Positions 26,374 to 36,267 are shown, counted from the first letter of the stretch. The stretch: DNA of 64,000 bases from Desulfonatronum lacustre DSM 10312 (GCF_000519265.1 NZ_KI912608.1:3401421-3465420); one strand, 5' to 3'. Numbers and translations: made by a program. Notes: generated from the letters alone by a model not told the origin.

Positions 26374-28311
26374 ATGGCTGCGCCGATTCTCATCTCCTTC
26401 ACCGGTCTGACCAAGGCCTTTACCGCCCACCCGCTGTTCACCGGCATCACCCTCGGCCTGTTCGAAGGCGAGCGCACGGGACTGATCGGTCCCAACGGCT
26501 CCGGAAAATCCACCCTGCTCAAAATCATCGCGGGGTTGGAAGAACCGGACCAGGGCGAGGTGCATCGGCGCAAGGACGTGCGCGTGGTCTATCTCGCCCA
26601 GGAAGAGCGCTTCGCTCCTGGAAGCACGGTGGAACAGGTTCTGCTGGAAGCCCTGACCGAAAAATCGCCTGAAAAATCGCCTGCCGAATCATCTGCCGAA
26701 TCATCTGGAGGGTCAGTCGAAAGACCTTCTGAGCCACTCATCGAAAGCCATTCAACCCCAGAAGCCTTTCAGCGCGTCTGGGAGATATCCAGCCGCCTGC
26801 ATCTGCCCGACGGCTCCACCCCGGTGGACACCCTGTCCGGAGGCTGGCGCAAGCGCCTGGCTCTGGCCCGGGCCCTGATCCAGGAACCGGACCTGCTTCT
26901 GCTGGACGAACCCACCAACCACCTGGACCTGGAAGGCATCCTCTGGCTGGAAAAGCTGCTGCTTCAGGTTCCCTTCGCCTTTGTCCTGGTCAGCCACGAC
27001 CGGGTCTTTCTGGAAACCGTCACCAACCGGATCGTGGAACTGAACCGCGTTTACCCCGAAGGGTTCCTGCGGGTGGAGGGCAACTACAGTACGTTTCTCG
27101 ACAAGCGCGAAGCTCTCGTCGCGGCCCAGGAGGTCCAGGAACAGGTTCTGGCCAACAAGGTTCGTCGGGAGATCGAATGGTTGCGGCGCGGGCCAAAGGC
27201 CCGAACCATCAAGGCCCGGGCGCGCATCGACGAAGCCCATCGCCTCCAGGACGAACTGGCCGATGTCGGCGCCCGCAACGCCCTCAAGCAGACCGTGGAT
27301 ATCACCTTCGACGCCACGGGCCGCAAGACCAAACGGCTGTTGGAGGCCCGGGATGTGAGCCTGTCCATGGGAGGGCAAGTGCTTTTTTCCGACCTGGATA
27401 TCCTGCTCTCCCCCGGAACCCGCCTGGGAATCATGGGACCCAACGGCGCGGGCAAAAGCAGTCTGATGCGGCTGCTGCACGGTTCGCTTCAGCCGGGCCA
27501 AGGGACGCTGCGCCGGGCCGACGGTCTGCGGATGGTCTACTTTGATCAGAAGCGCGAACAGCTCGATCCCGAAGCCACCTTGCGCCAAGCCCTGGCGCCC
27601 ACCGGGGACACCGTGGTCTTCCAGGACCGCGCCCTGCACGTGGTCACCTGGGCCAAGCGCTTTCTGTTCCGGCCGGACCAACTCGGGCTGCCGGTGTCCC
27701 TGCTTTCCGGCGGGGAACGGGCCAGGGTGCTTATCGCCCGGCTGATGCGCACCCCGGCGGACGTCCTGCTCCTGGACGAACCCACCAACGACATCGATAT
27801 TCCGACCCTGGAAGTGCTCGAGGAAGGGTTGCGGGAGTTCCCCGGGGCCATCGTGCTGATCACCCACGACCGCTATTTGCTGGATACCCTCTGCGACCGG
27901 TTGTTGGCCCTGGAGCCGGGAAAAGACGGACACGGTCAGACGCGCTATTTTTCGGATTATGCTCAGTGGCTGACGGCGCGTTCATCCTCCGCCGTATCCG
28001 CCGTATCCATCGAATCAGGCGACAAACCCGTTGCTGCCAAGCCGTCCGCCCCCAAGCCGCGGCGTCCGGTCAAGCTTTCCTACGGCGAACAGCGGGAACT
28101 GGACGGCATGGGGGAACGGATTCGGGAGGCCGAGGTTTTGGAGCAGGAGCTGCGCCAGGCTTTGGAAGCTCCCAAAAACGTCTCCAACGCCGAGGTTCTG
28201 GCCGACCTGGCCGCCCGACTGGACCGGGCCGAGGCCGGCCTGCTCGGCCTTTATGAACGTCTTGACGAACTGGAAACCAAGCAACGGGAATATGAACATG
28301 CCCCGACGTGA
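26374..28311 (+). CDS. uup: ABC-F family ATPase (Uup-like)
   Basis: Soluble twin-ATPase protein of the ABC-F family, acting on ribosomes or DNA metabolism rather than transport. Domain 1: Walker A GPNGSGKST, signature LSGGWRKRL, LLLDEPTNHLDLEG. A linker with AKARIDEAHRLQDEL follows. Domain 2: GPNGAGKSS, LSGGERARV, LLLDEPTNDID. The C-terminal coiled coil (YGEQRELDGMGERI onward) supports Uup. A low-complexity insert (EKSPEKSPAESSAESSGG) between Walker A and signature of domain 1 arises from 12-bp repeats. ATG 26374 is chosen at MAAPILIS; no strong ribosome site is seen. Confidence 0.9.
   Translation: MAAPILISFTGLTKAFTAHPLFTGITLGLFEGERTGLIGPNGSGKSTLLKIIAGLEEPDQGEVHRRKDVRVVYLAQEERFAPGSTVEQVLLEALTEKSPEKSPAESSAESSGGSVERPSEPLIESHSTPEAFQRVWEISSRLHLPDGSTPVDTLSGGWRKRLALARALIQEPDLLLLDEPTNHLDLEGILWLEKLLLQVPFAFVLVSHDRVFLETVTNRIVELNRVYPEGFLRVEGNYSTFLDKREALVAAQEVQEQVLANKVRREIEWLRRGPKARTIKARARIDEAHRLQDELADVGARNALKQTVDITFDATGRKTKRLLEARDVSLSMGGQVLFSDLDILLSPGTRLGIMGPNGAGKSSLMRLLHGSLQPGQGTLRRADGLRMVYFDQKREQLDPEATLRQALAPTGDTVVFQDRALHVVTWAKRFLFRPDQLGLPVSLLSGGERARVLIARLMRTPADVLLLDEPTNDIDIPTLEVLEEGLREFPGAIVLITHDRYLLDTLCDRLLALEPGKDGHGQTRYFSDYAQWLTARSSSAVSAVSIESGDKPVAAKPSAPKPRRPVKLSYGEQRELDGMGERIREAEVLEQELRQALEAPKNVSNAEVLADLAARLDRAEAGLLGLYERLDELETKQREYEHAPT
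26659..26707 (+). repeat. In-frame 12-bp tandem repeats in the ABC-F gene
   Basis: Two copies of a unit encoding Glu-Lys-Ser-Pro, then two of a unit encoding Ala-Glu-Ser-Ser, in a surface region of ATPase domain 1. Confidence 0.8.
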
Positions 28312-29530
28312 CCAATTCGCAGTACCGCTGTACCGGGCCGCGCGGGTCGCTTTTGCGACGGCGCTTTTCCTGTTCTTGAGTCTGCTTCCGGGACTGCTTC
28401 CGGGACTGCTTCCGGGACTGAGCGCCGCCCAGGCCCAGGGTTTCGTCCCCTCGTCCTCCGCAGCGGCGGCCGCCTATCTGCTCATGGACGCGGACAGCGG
28501 GCGACTTCTGGTGGCCCAGGACATCGACGCCCCGAGGGAGCCGGCCAGCCTGACCAAAATGATGACCGTCTACGTGGCCGGACAAAAGTTGCTCCAAGGG
28601 GCCATCTTCATGACCGACGAAGTCCGGGTGAGCCAAAATGCCTGGCGGATGACCGGATCCCGGATGTTCCTGGATCTGAACTCCACCGTGTCCGTGGCCG
28701 CGTTGCTGCACGGGATCATCGTCCAGTCCGGCAACGACGCCAGCGTGGCCCTGGCCGAACACGTCGCCGGCACCGAGGCCGAATTCGTCGAGTTGATGAA
28801 CCGCACCGCCCGGGAACTGGGCATGACCCGGACCACCTTCGCCAACGCCACCGGGCTCCCGGCTCGGGCCGCAGTCCAGACCACGGCCCGGGACATGGCC
28901 ACCCTGTCCCTGGCCCTGATGCACGACCATCCCTACCTGTACAGCCTGCATTCCATCAGACACTTCGAGTATAACAACATCAACCAGACCAACCGGAACC
29001 GCCTGCTTCACCACGACCCCACCGTGGACGGCATCAAGACCGGCTACACCCGAGCAGCGGGCTATTGTCAGACCACTTCGGCGATGCGCGGCGAAATGCG
29101 GCTCATCGCCGTGGTTCTTGGCGCGGGCTCCACGGCCGCCCGCACCCGACTGAACCAGGAACTTCTGGACTACGGTTTCAGCCACTACGAAACCCATCGG
29201 CTGCATACTCGCGGAGAGCCCCTGGGCGCGATCAGGGTCTGGAAGGCGCGTCAAAGCGAGCTGCCTTACGGCCTGGACACGGACATCGTGGTGACCATCC
29301 CCAGGGGACGACTTCCGGATCTGGACCGACGCGTCTCCCTTTCCCTGACCGAGCCGGTGCTCGGCCCGATGCTTCGGGGCCAGAAGGTCGGCGAACTGCA
29401 GATCGTCCTGGGCGATCAAATCCTGGCCAGAGAGGACCTCTTCACCCTGGCTGAGGCGGCTCCCGCCGGTTTTTTCAGCCAAGTGGTGGACTCCGTCCGC
29501 CTGCTTCTGTTACGCACCAATCTGCTCTGA
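28292..29530 (+). CDS. dacA: D-alanyl-D-alanine carboxypeptidase, PBP5/6 type
   Basis: Periplasmic penicillin-binding protein trimming peptidoglycan pentapeptides. Signal peptide with a repeated h-region (LLPGLLPGLLPG, 12-bp repeats at 28382-28417) ending near AQAQ. Active-site motifs are SLTK (in PASLTKMMTV), SGN (VQSGNDAS) and KTG (GIKTGYT). The C-terminal PBP5 beta domain is followed by a likely amphipathic membrane anchor (FFSQVVDSVRLLLLRTNLL). 412 residues. The start (ATG 28292 or 28298) lies within the last codons of the ABC-F gene, so the two are coupled. Confidence 0.93.
   Translation: MNMPRRDQFAVPLYRAARVAFATALFLFLSLLPGLLPGLLPGLSAAQAQGFVPSSSAAAAAYLLMDADSGRLLVAQDIDAPREPASLTKMMTVYVAGQKLLQGAIFMTDEVRVSQNAWRMTGSRMFLDLNSTVSVAALLHGIIVQSGNDASVALAEHVAGTEAEFVELMNRTARELGMTRTTFANATGLPARAAVQTTARDMATLSLALMHDHPYLYSLHSIRHFEYNNINQTNRNRLLHHDPTVDGIKTGYTRAAGYCQTTSAMRGEMRLIAVVLGAGSTAARTRLNQELLDYGFSHYETHRLHTRGEPLGAIRVWKARQSELPYGLDTDIVVTIPRGRLPDLDRRVSLSLTEPVLGPMLRGQKVGELQIVLGDQILAREDLFTLAEAAPAGFFSQVVDSVRLLLLRTNLL
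28382..28417 (+). repeat. Perfect 12-bp tandem repeat in the dacA signal peptide
   Basis: Three exact copies of CTGCTTCCGGGA encode Leu-Leu-Pro-Gly in the hydrophobic core of the signal sequence. Copy number would set the length of that core. Confidence 0.9.
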
Positions 29531-29556
29531 CTCCGCTGACCACATCCCCGCCAGCC

Positions 29557-31584
29557 ATGGACCAGGACCACGCATCTCACCTCCAAGCCGCCTTGGATGA
29601 AGCCCACGCCGAAATCGCCCGTCTTCGCGACCAGCGGAAAGACGACCGGCGCGAACTGGAAGCGTTGCGTGAAGCGCGGGACAACCTGCATGCCCTGTTT
29701 CACCACGGTCCCGACGCCATATTCATCTGTTCCTCGGCCGACCGAATCATCGACCTGAACCACAGGGCCGCGGACCTGTTCGGTTTGCCCCGCATGGAAC
29801 TCATGGCCCTGAGTCCGCGCTTGGATCTGCTTCGCCCCCGCGGCCCGTTGGACAAGTTCGAGGACATCCGGGCCAAACTCCCGGACGGGGACGTCCTGAA
29901 CTTCAACTGGGTGGCCAAGCGCCCCGGAGACGGCAAACTGTTTCCGGTGGAAATCTCCCTCGCCAAGACCATCTGGGACCGCCAAGACGCCATGCTGGTC
30001 TGCCTGCGGGACATCACCCAGAACCGCCGGATCAAGAATCTGCTCCGTCGACGACGCAAATTGCTGGCCGTGATCCTGGACGGCACCCCCATCGCCACCT
30101 TTGTGATCGATACGGAGCACCGGGTGATCTTCTGGAACAAGGCCTGTGAAATCCTGACCGGCGTGCCCAGGAGCGAATGCCTGGGCAAGCCGGTGGACTC
30201 TCGTATTTTCTATCCCGAGCCGTCCAGGCCGGTATTGGCCGATCTTGTTCTGACCATGGACCGACCAAAAATTGCCGCCCTCTACCGGGATAAAAATCTT
30301 TCCCCCAGCGCGTTCATCCCGGAGGCTTTCGAGGCCTCGGACCGGTTGGCCATCCAGGGCGCGGCGCGTTCCATGTACTTCCTGGCCGCCCGGTGCCGGG
30401 ACGAACGCGGCGAAATCGTCGGAGCCATCGAGACCATCCAGGACATTACCGAACGGACCCAGGCCGAAGCCGAGCTCCGGGCCAGCAAGCGCCTGCTCAC
30501 GGAGATCACCGCGAACATCCCCGGAGTGGTCTACCAGTATCAGGCTTCCGGCGAGGAACAGGGGAGTTTCACATTCATCAGCGAGGGCATCTGGAACCTG
30601 TTTGGGCTGCCCGCGGAAAGTACGCTCCGGAAACCGGAACTGTTTTTCGAGCGCGTCGATCCCGAAGTTCGCAAGCGCTTTTCCACGTCCCTGACCTGCT
30701 CCGAACCTCCCGAGCACCCGGTGGAGTTCGAGTTCTCCATGCGTCGGGACGAAGGCGGGATACGCTGGTTCAAGAACAGCTCCCTGGCGTCCAGAAACCG
30801 GGATGGAACGGTGGTCTGGAACGGGATGCTCACGGACATCACGGAAATCAAGCGCGTCGAATCGTTGCGGGCCGACGTGGAGCGGATGGTTCGCCACGAC
30901 CTGAAGTCGCCCCTGACCGGCATAGGCGGACTGGCCAAGGTGTTGCTGCGCGAGGAACTTCCCGACCGCCAGCGGGAGATCGTGTCCACGATCTACCAGA
31001 GCGCCATGAAGCTTTTGCACATGCTCGGCCATTCCATGGCCCTGTTCAAGATGGAGGAGGGCGCTTACGAACTTCAGCCGGAACCCTTCGATCTGATCCG
31101 GATGCTGCATGGCCTGCACGAGGAGTTTCTGCCGTCGGCCATCGCCAGGTCCCTGGAGTTCGTCTATCTGTTGGACGGCAACCCCCTGCCCTGGGACGAC
31201 CGATACATGCTCTCCGGAGAGGCGATCCTGCTCGAATCCCTGTTCGCCAATCTGATCCAGAACGCCGTGGACGCCGCTCCGGAAGGCACCCGGATCACCA
31301 TTGCCGTTCGTTCTCCGAAGAACAACGGATCAGACCGCCATCAAGGGAGTCTCCGAGGTGCGATGCATGAAATCGACATCCACAACTTCGGCGCCATACC
31401 GGAAGACATCCGCGATCATTTTTTCGATCGCTACGTAACCTACGGCAAGGAGCACGGCTCCGGCATTGGAACCTACAGCGCCATGCTCATCGCCAAGACC
31501 CACGGAGGGACCATCCGGTTCACCACCTCCGAAGCCGAAGGGACCCACCTGGTCGTCTCCCTGCCCCGGCGCCATCCCGCCTGA
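29557..31584 (+). CDS. PAS-domain sensor histidine kinase
   Basis: A 675-residue soluble sensor kinase. An N-terminal coiled coil (residues 5-45) is followed by three PAS domains (about 48-155, 165-300, 310-430). HisKA follows with phospho-acceptor His near residue 446 (MVRHDLKSPLTGIGGL). The HATPase has N-box NLIQNAVDAAPEGT and G-box GSGIGTYSA. No membrane segment is seen, so the signal is probably intracellular redox or a ligand bound by PAS. No response regulator is adjacent. Convergent with another kinase 5 nt away. Confidence 0.9.
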   Translation: MDQDHASHLQAALDEAHAEIARLRDQRKDDRRELEALREARDNLHALFHHGPDAIFICSSADRIIDLNHRAADLFGLPRMELMALSPRLDLLRPRGPLDKFEDIRAKLPDGDVLNFNWVAKRPGDGKLFPVEISLAKTIWDRQDAMLVCLRDITQNRRIKNLLRRRRKLLAVILDGTPIATFVIDTEHRVIFWNKACEILTGVPRSECLGKPVDSRIFYPEPSRPVLADLVLTMDRPKIAALYRDKNLSPSAFIPEAFEASDRLAIQGAARSMYFLAARCRDERGEIVGAIETIQDITERTQAEAELRASKRLLTEITANIPGVVYQYQASGEEQGSFTFISEGIWNLFGLPAESTLRKPELFFERVDPEVRKRFSTSLTCSEPPEHPVEFEFSMRRDEGGIRWFKNSSLASRNRDGTVVWNGMLTDITEIKRVESLRADVERMVRHDLKSPLTGIGGLAKVLLREELPDRQREIVSTIYQSAMKLLHMLGHSMALFKMEEGAYELQPEPFDLIRMLHGLHEEFLPSAIARSLEFVYLLDGNPLPWDDRYMLSGEAILLESLFANLIQNAVDAAPEGTRITIAVRSPKNNGSDRHQGSLRGAMHEIDIHNFGAIPEDIRDHFFDRYVTYGKEHGSGIGTYSAMLIAKTHGGTIRFTTSEAEGTHLVVSLPRRHPA

Positions 31585-31589
31585 CGTTC

Positions 31590-33179
31590 TTATCTGTTCC
31601 ACGTTTCTTGTCGCGGTTCTTGGTCGAAATGCCCGGCAACAGGCGTTTCCATGTCCACGTAGGGTTGCAGCAGCAGGTCGACCTGGGTGCCCTTGCCGGG
31701 TCGGCTGCTCAGGCGCAGGTCGCCCCCCAGGTCGCTGATGATCTTCTTGGTCATGGCCAGCCCCAGGCCGGCTCCGGACCCGGTTTGCTTGGTGGTGAAG
31801 AAGGGGTTGAAGATCTTGTCCTGGATCTCCACCGGAATGCCGTGACCGGTATCCTCGATGCTGATCAGGACCTGGCGGCGTTCCATGGCCGTGGTCACCG
31901 TGAGCCGCCCGCCATCGGGCATGGCCTCCAGGGCGTTCTTGATCAGATTGATCAAGCACTGTTTGAGCAGTTCGGCGTCGGCCCGGATCCTGGGCACTTC
32001 CTCCCCGAGCCGGACGTCCAGGATCACGCCGCGTTCCTGACTGCCGATCCCGAGCACCTGCACGGTTTCGGCGACGACCTGATTGGCGTCCACTTCCGCC
32101 AGTTCCGATGACGTGGGGCGGGCGAAGTTGATGATGTTCTTCAAAATTTTGTCCAGGCGTTTGGACTCTTCCAGAATGATCCGCACCTTTTCCCGGCTGT
32201 TCTCGGTCAGTTCCTGAGAGCGCAGCAGGGAGTTGGCGAACCCGCCGATGGCAAACAAGGGGTTGCGGATTTCATGGGCGATGTACGTGGACAATTCACC
32301 GATGGCGGCCAGCTTTTCGGCCTGCTGCAAGCGCTTCTCCATTTCCGTGCGCAACGTGACGTCCCGACGCACTTCGATCATCCGGTGCACCCGCCCGGTT
32401 TCGTCGAACACCGGGTAGGCGGTCACCTGGTAGTAGTGGACCCGGCCCTGCTCATCCATCCAGGTTTGCAGCGTCTCCTGCTCCCGTCGATGCGCAAGGG
32501 TCGTCAACACCGGCCAGTCCCGGCGCGTCGGACCGCAGGCCACCTGGCCCGGTCCGGCGGGAACCGTGCTGCTGGATTGATGCAGCAACGCCTGCTTGTC
32601 CACGCCGTGCCGCTCGCAGACCTGTCTGTTCACGTCCAGAATGCGTCCCTGGTCGTCCAGAAAGAAAATGTCGTCCGGCAGTTCGTCGACAATGGTGTTC
32701 AGCAGGGTTCGGCTGCCGCGCAGATCGGTCTGGCATTTACCGGAAACCTCGTTCATCACCAGCAGACAACACAGAAAGACCGCGCAGGCGCGGTCCAATA
32801 AGGCCACCGAGGGCGGCAATATCCGGCGCAGGCTGCGCACGGTTTCCGAGTCACCCGATAGATTCACCACCAGATTGATGTCCGGATGGGCCGCCATCAT
32901 GGCCGCCGGGTCCGTGAACCGGAGGATGCGCCGCTTCGTCAGTTCCTGCTCGTGCGCCGCCGGAACCTGACCTGTGCACGCCGCGAGGCGCATGCGGGGA
33001 AGATGCGTTTCGTGCGCCGCATGGTCCAGCAGTCCCAGGATCGCGGCAAAGATCGACGAGAGGGCCGCGTCGTCTCGCCGAACCGATCCAGCCTCCGGGC
33101 AGACCAATCCGACCAGGAAGTCTCCTTGGGCCGCTTCCAGGACGCGAACGGCTTCATTGTAACCTGCTGAAAGATGCAT
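31590..33179 (-). CDS. PAS sensor histidine kinase with an unassigned N-terminal domain
   Basis: 529 residues: an unassigned N-terminal domain (1-150), a PAS domain (about 170-295) and HisKA with AYIAHEIRNPLFAIGGFAN. HATPase has N-box NLIKNALEAMPDGG, DTGHGIP, FFTTKQTGSGAGLGLAM. ATG 33179 has GAGGA 6 nt upstream; upstream ATG 33206 is possible but lacks a site. The closest kinase in style is the one at 34782-35996, suggesting related signalling. No cognate regulator is nearby. Confidence 0.88.
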   Translation of the reverse strand: MHLSAGYNEAVRVLEAAQGDFLVGLVCPEAGSVRRDDAALSSIFAAILGLLDHAAHETHLPRMRLAACTGQVPAAHEQELTKRRILRFTDPAAMMAAHPDINLVVNLSGDSETVRSLRRILPPSVALLDRACAVFLCCLLVMNEVSGKCQTDLRGSRTLLNTIVDELPDDIFFLDDQGRILDVNRQVCERHGVDKQALLHQSSSTVPAGPGQVACGPTRRDWPVLTTLAHRREQETLQTWMDEQGRVHYYQVTAYPVFDETGRVHRMIEVRRDVTLRTEMEKRLQQAEKLAAIGELSTYIAHEIRNPLFAIGGFANSLLRSQELTENSREKVRIILEESKRLDKILKNIINFARPTSSELAEVDANQVVAETVQVLGIGSQERGVILDVRLGEEVPRIRADAELLKQCLINLIKNALEAMPDGGRLTVTTAMERRQVLISIEDTGHGIPVEIQDKIFNPFFTTKQTGSGAGLGLAMTKKIISDLGGDLRLSSRPGKGTQVDLLLQPYVDMETPVAGHFDQEPRQETWNR

Positions 33180-33207
33180 GGATTCCTCGTGGGGTTGACG
33201 AGCCATA

Positions 33208-33333
33208 ACAGTCCGTTGAAAAATACCCAATTGCTGCGTCGCTGCAAAAAGTTCAAACTCTCACGTATGAATAAATACGCTTCGACCTTGAACTTTTATT
33301 GCTCCTTGCACTTGGGGTTTTTGAACGGACTGT
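33208..33333. repeat. 126-bp quasi-palindromic intergenic element
   Basis: Ends are inverted copies ACAGTCCGTT (33208-33217) and AACGGACTGT (33324-33333). The similarity continues inward through GAAAAA...CCC and AAGTTCAA/TTGAACTT to a central palindrome near CGTATGAATAAATACG. The RNA would fold into one long imperfect hairpin. It lies between the divergent kinase and rimO genes. No target duplication is evident. Confidence 0.8.
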
Positions 33334-33424
33334 GACGAAAGACTTTTTCAACACTCAGACAAGTTCCGTGCCAAGCGCTGGGCGCAATTCCCGAAAGTCC
33401 TCAAACCGCGAGCAACGGACCCGA

Positions 33425-34771
33425 ATGTCAAGCCATACCCTCAATCCCATTCCGACTTCAAGCGACCCCGCGGACCCCGCCGGGCCGGGCGTCTGGTGCG
33501 TCAGCCTGGGCTGTCCCAAAAACCGCGTGGATACGGAGCGCATGCTCGGAGCGCTCGGCCCCGGGCGGGTGGTGCAGGACATCCATCAGGCCCAAATCGT
33601 GTTGATCAACACCTGCGGCTTCATCGCCCCGGCAGTAGAGGAGTCCACCCGCGTGATTCTGGAAACCGCGCAGGACATCGCCGACCTTCACCCCCGGCCC
33701 CTACTGGTGGTCGCGGGGTGCCTGGTTTCCCGGTTCGGGGCGGAACTGCGCGAAGCCATCCCGGAGGTGGACCTCTGGCTGAACGTGGCCGAGGAGGACC
33801 AATTGATTCCACGGCTGGCCGACCTGGGCCGCGCGCTCCCCCTAGCAACGCCGCCCGGCCGGGTCGTCAGCACCAAGCCGGTCTACGCCTATCTGAAAAT
33901 CGGCGAAGGCTGCGACCATCGCTGCCGCTTCTGCACCATCCCGTCCATCCGCGGCCCGCTGAAAAGCGCGCCGCCGGACCTGATCGTGGCCGAGGCCCAA
34001 GCGCTTCTGGGGCAGGGCGTCCGGGAACTGATTCTGGTGGCCCAGGATCTGACGTCCTACGGCCGGGACCTGGGCTCACGAAACGCCTTGGAATCCCTGC
34101 TCGCCCGGTTGGCCGGACTGCCTGGACTGGACTGGCTGCGGCTGATGTATCTCTATCCCGCCGGCCTGACGCCGCGCCTGCTGCGTTTTCTGGCCGAACT
34201 CGGACCGCCTCTGCTGCCCTATTTCGACATCCCCTTGCAGCACGCCCACCCGGACATCCTCCGGGCCATGGGCCGCCCCTTCACCGGAGATCCGCGCTAC
34301 GTGGTGGACCGGGTCCGGGAGCATTTTCCGGAAGCGGCCCTGCGCACCAGCCTGATCGTCGGCTACCCCGGCGAACGGCCCCACCATTTTCAACAGCTCT
34401 CCGATTTCGTCGCCGAAACCCGGTTTCACCATCTCGGAGTCTTCGCCTTCTGCCCGGAGCCGGGAACCAAGGCCGCGGCCCTGCCCGGCCAGGTCGGCGC
34501 CAAGACCAAGGCTCGACGCCGTGAAGGGCTGATGAAGCTGCAAGCCGACATCAGCGCCGAAATCCTCGCACAATACCAGGACCGGGAAATGGACGTGTTC
34601 GTGGAACGTCCCAGCCCTGAATGGCCGGGACTTCATGAAGGCCGGGTCTGGTTCCAGGCCCCGGAAGTGGACGGCATCACCTACGTCAGCGGCGAAACCA
34701 TCCGCCCCGGCGAATTGGTCCGGGCCGAAATCACCGATACCAAGACCTATGATCTGGCGGCTTTGGTTTGA
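33425..34771 (+). CDS. rimO: Ribosomal protein S12 methylthiotransferase RimO
   Basis: Radical SAM enzyme adding a methylthio group to an aspartate of ribosomal protein S12. N-terminal UPF0004 domain: VSLGCPKNRVDTE, INTCGFI and VAGCLVSR give its three cysteines. The radical SAM motif is GCDHRCRFCTIPSIRGP (CxxxCxxC). A C-terminal TRAM domain follows (REMDVFVERPSPEWPGLHEGR onward). 448 residues. Start ATG 33425 gives an N-terminus slightly longer than usual; the true start could be a few codons later. Confidence 0.94.
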   Translation: MSSHTLNPIPTSSDPADPAGPGVWCVSLGCPKNRVDTERMLGALGPGRVVQDIHQAQIVLINTCGFIAPAVEESTRVILETAQDIADLHPRPLLVVAGCLVSRFGAELREAIPEVDLWLNVAEEDQLIPRLADLGRALPLATPPGRVVSTKPVYAYLKIGEGCDHRCRFCTIPSIRGPLKSAPPDLIVAEAQALLGQGVRELILVAQDLTSYGRDLGSRNALESLLARLAGLPGLDWLRLMYLYPAGLTPRLLRFLAELGPPLLPYFDIPLQHAHPDILRAMGRPFTGDPRYVVDRVREHFPEAALRTSLIVGYPGERPHHFQQLSDFVAETRFHHLGVFAFCPEPGTKAAALPGQVGAKTKARRREGLMKLQADISAEILAQYQDREMDVFVERPSPEWPGLHEGRVWFQAPEVDGITYVSGETIRPGELVRAEITDTKTYDLAALV

Positions 34772-34781
34772 TAAGGAGGCG

Positions 34782-35996
34782 TCAATCTCGCGCTTGTTCC
34801 CACGCCCTGGGAAAAATCATGGCGACCCTGGCGCCTTTGCCCGGTGAACTCGTGATCTCCAGATTGCCTCCGTGCAGGGCCATGATCCTCTGCGCGACAG
34901 CCAATCCCATTCCGGTCCCCACCGCCTTGGTGGTGAAGAACGGGTCGCGGACAAAGGGGGTATCCTGCTCGGAAATTCCTCGTCCTTTGTCCACAACGAG
35001 CACGACGAGGGCGTCCTCGTTTGCCCGTGCTTCGATGGTCACAATCTTGTCTTGATCGGGCGCTCCGCCATAGGACTCGAAGGCGTTTTCCAGGATCGCG
35101 TCCAGGGCCGCGGCCACTTGTCCGGAGTCGGCCTGGATTGTCCAGTCCGGGGAAAGCGAGTCGGATGCTTCGAGTATTCTTTCGGGATGCGCGGCGCACT
35201 CGCGAACACGTTGGACGGCTCCGAGCAGTACGTCTTGCACGGCAAGACGCTCGAGCGTCCCGGGGACGATGGAGACGTACTCCCGGACGGCGGCGGCCAT
35301 CCGCTCCAGACGCTGGGCCGACTCCATCACGCTTCGGAGATACTCCGCGACCTTGTCCGGGTTGTCCGTGTGCTTTGCGGCGAGCCCCGCGAACCCGCCG
35401 ATGGTCATGATCGGATTGCGGATTTGGTGGGCAATGGACAGGGCCAGGTTGTTCAGGCTGTCGGCCCGCTGCTGCTCCGCGAGACGCTTCTCTTCCAGAG
35501 CGGCCTTTTCCCGCTGGTGCATCAGGTGCAGCTCGGTCAGGTCCTGAACCAGGACGACCAACCTCCAGTCGTCCCCGCCGAAACGCAGGAACGAAGAGGT
35601 GATCTTCAAGAAAAACCACTGGCCGTCCGGCCTCGCGTACCAGACTTCCCGGCTCTCCCGAACCCGCGCCTCCTGAATCACGTCCAGGATCGCGTCGTTG
35701 AACTCGTTGTTCTCGGGATGGCCGATAAACAAAACGCTCCATCCCTGCTCCAGCAGCGTGTCTTTGGAGAAGCCGAGAATGGCGGCCAAAAGAGCGTTGA
35801 CCTGAAAAACCCGTCCTTCCTTGCCCACGATCATCAAACCGGCGGGCATGCTTTCCAGCACGTTTTCGACAACGCTCTCCCGGATCAACTCATTCGGATC
35901 GTTGTCCGGGACGACGCTCCGCTTGCCGGATTCTTGCCAGACCTCGGAGGGAGACGTTTTCGGCTCCAATGGGGATTTTCGAGAAGGAGGGGGCAT
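34782..35996 (-). CDS. PAS sensor histidine kinase
   Basis: 404 residues: PAS domain (about 42-155), coiled linker, HisKA with ALSIAHQIRNPIMTIGGFAGL (His190). HATPase carries N-box ILENAFESYGG, DKGRGIS, DPFFTTKAVGTGMGLAVAQ. The N-terminus is taken at MPPPSRKSP, with GGAG 8 nt upstream; upstream in-frame ATGs at 36011 and 36167 are possible. Ends convergently 10 nt from rimO. The kinase core resembles NtrB/ZraS-type enzymes. Confidence 0.86.
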   Translation of the reverse strand: MPPPSRKSPLEPKTSPSEVWQESGKRSVVPDNDPNELIRESVVENVLESMPAGLMIVGKEGRVFQVNALLAAILGFSKDTLLEQGWSVLFIGHPENNEFNDAILDVIQEARVRESREVWYARPDGQWFFLKITSSFLRFGGDDWRLVVLVQDLTELHLMHQREKAALEEKRLAEQQRADSLNNLALSIAHQIRNPIMTIGGFAGLAAKHTDNPDKVAEYLRSVMESAQRLERMAAAVREYVSIVPGTLERLAVQDVLLGAVQRVRECAAHPERILEASDSLSPDWTIQADSGQVAAALDAILENAFESYGGAPDQDKIVTIEARANEDALVVLVVDKGRGISEQDTPFVRDPFFTTKAVGTGMGLAVAQRIMALHGGNLEITSSPGKGARVAMIFPRAWEQARD

Positions 35997-36267
35997 CGGG
36001 AATTTCTCCATTCGACTCGTCCAAGATCGGCAAGCCGCGGTGAAGGTCGAAGTCGACCCTATATCGCAACCTCGGCGTTTGCCAAGACAATGCTCGGGGA
36101 ATGTTAGGGGAAGCGTCCTCGAGCCTTCTTTGTGGAGCAGCGCCTTCAACAAAATTGCCAGGGCCACATGACGTTTCTAAAAACGGCGCCGTGCCGCGCG
36201 GCACCGTCAGGGTCATTTTTGTTTTCTGGAAAATCAATATAATTTCAGATATTTAGGTTGCAGCATA

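Noticed and set aside
29416-31119. Long open frame antisense to the carboxypeptidase and kinase genes
   Set aside because: High-GC shadow frame; the plus-strand genes have clear catalytic motifs and the antisense product is Gly/His/Gln-rich with no motif.
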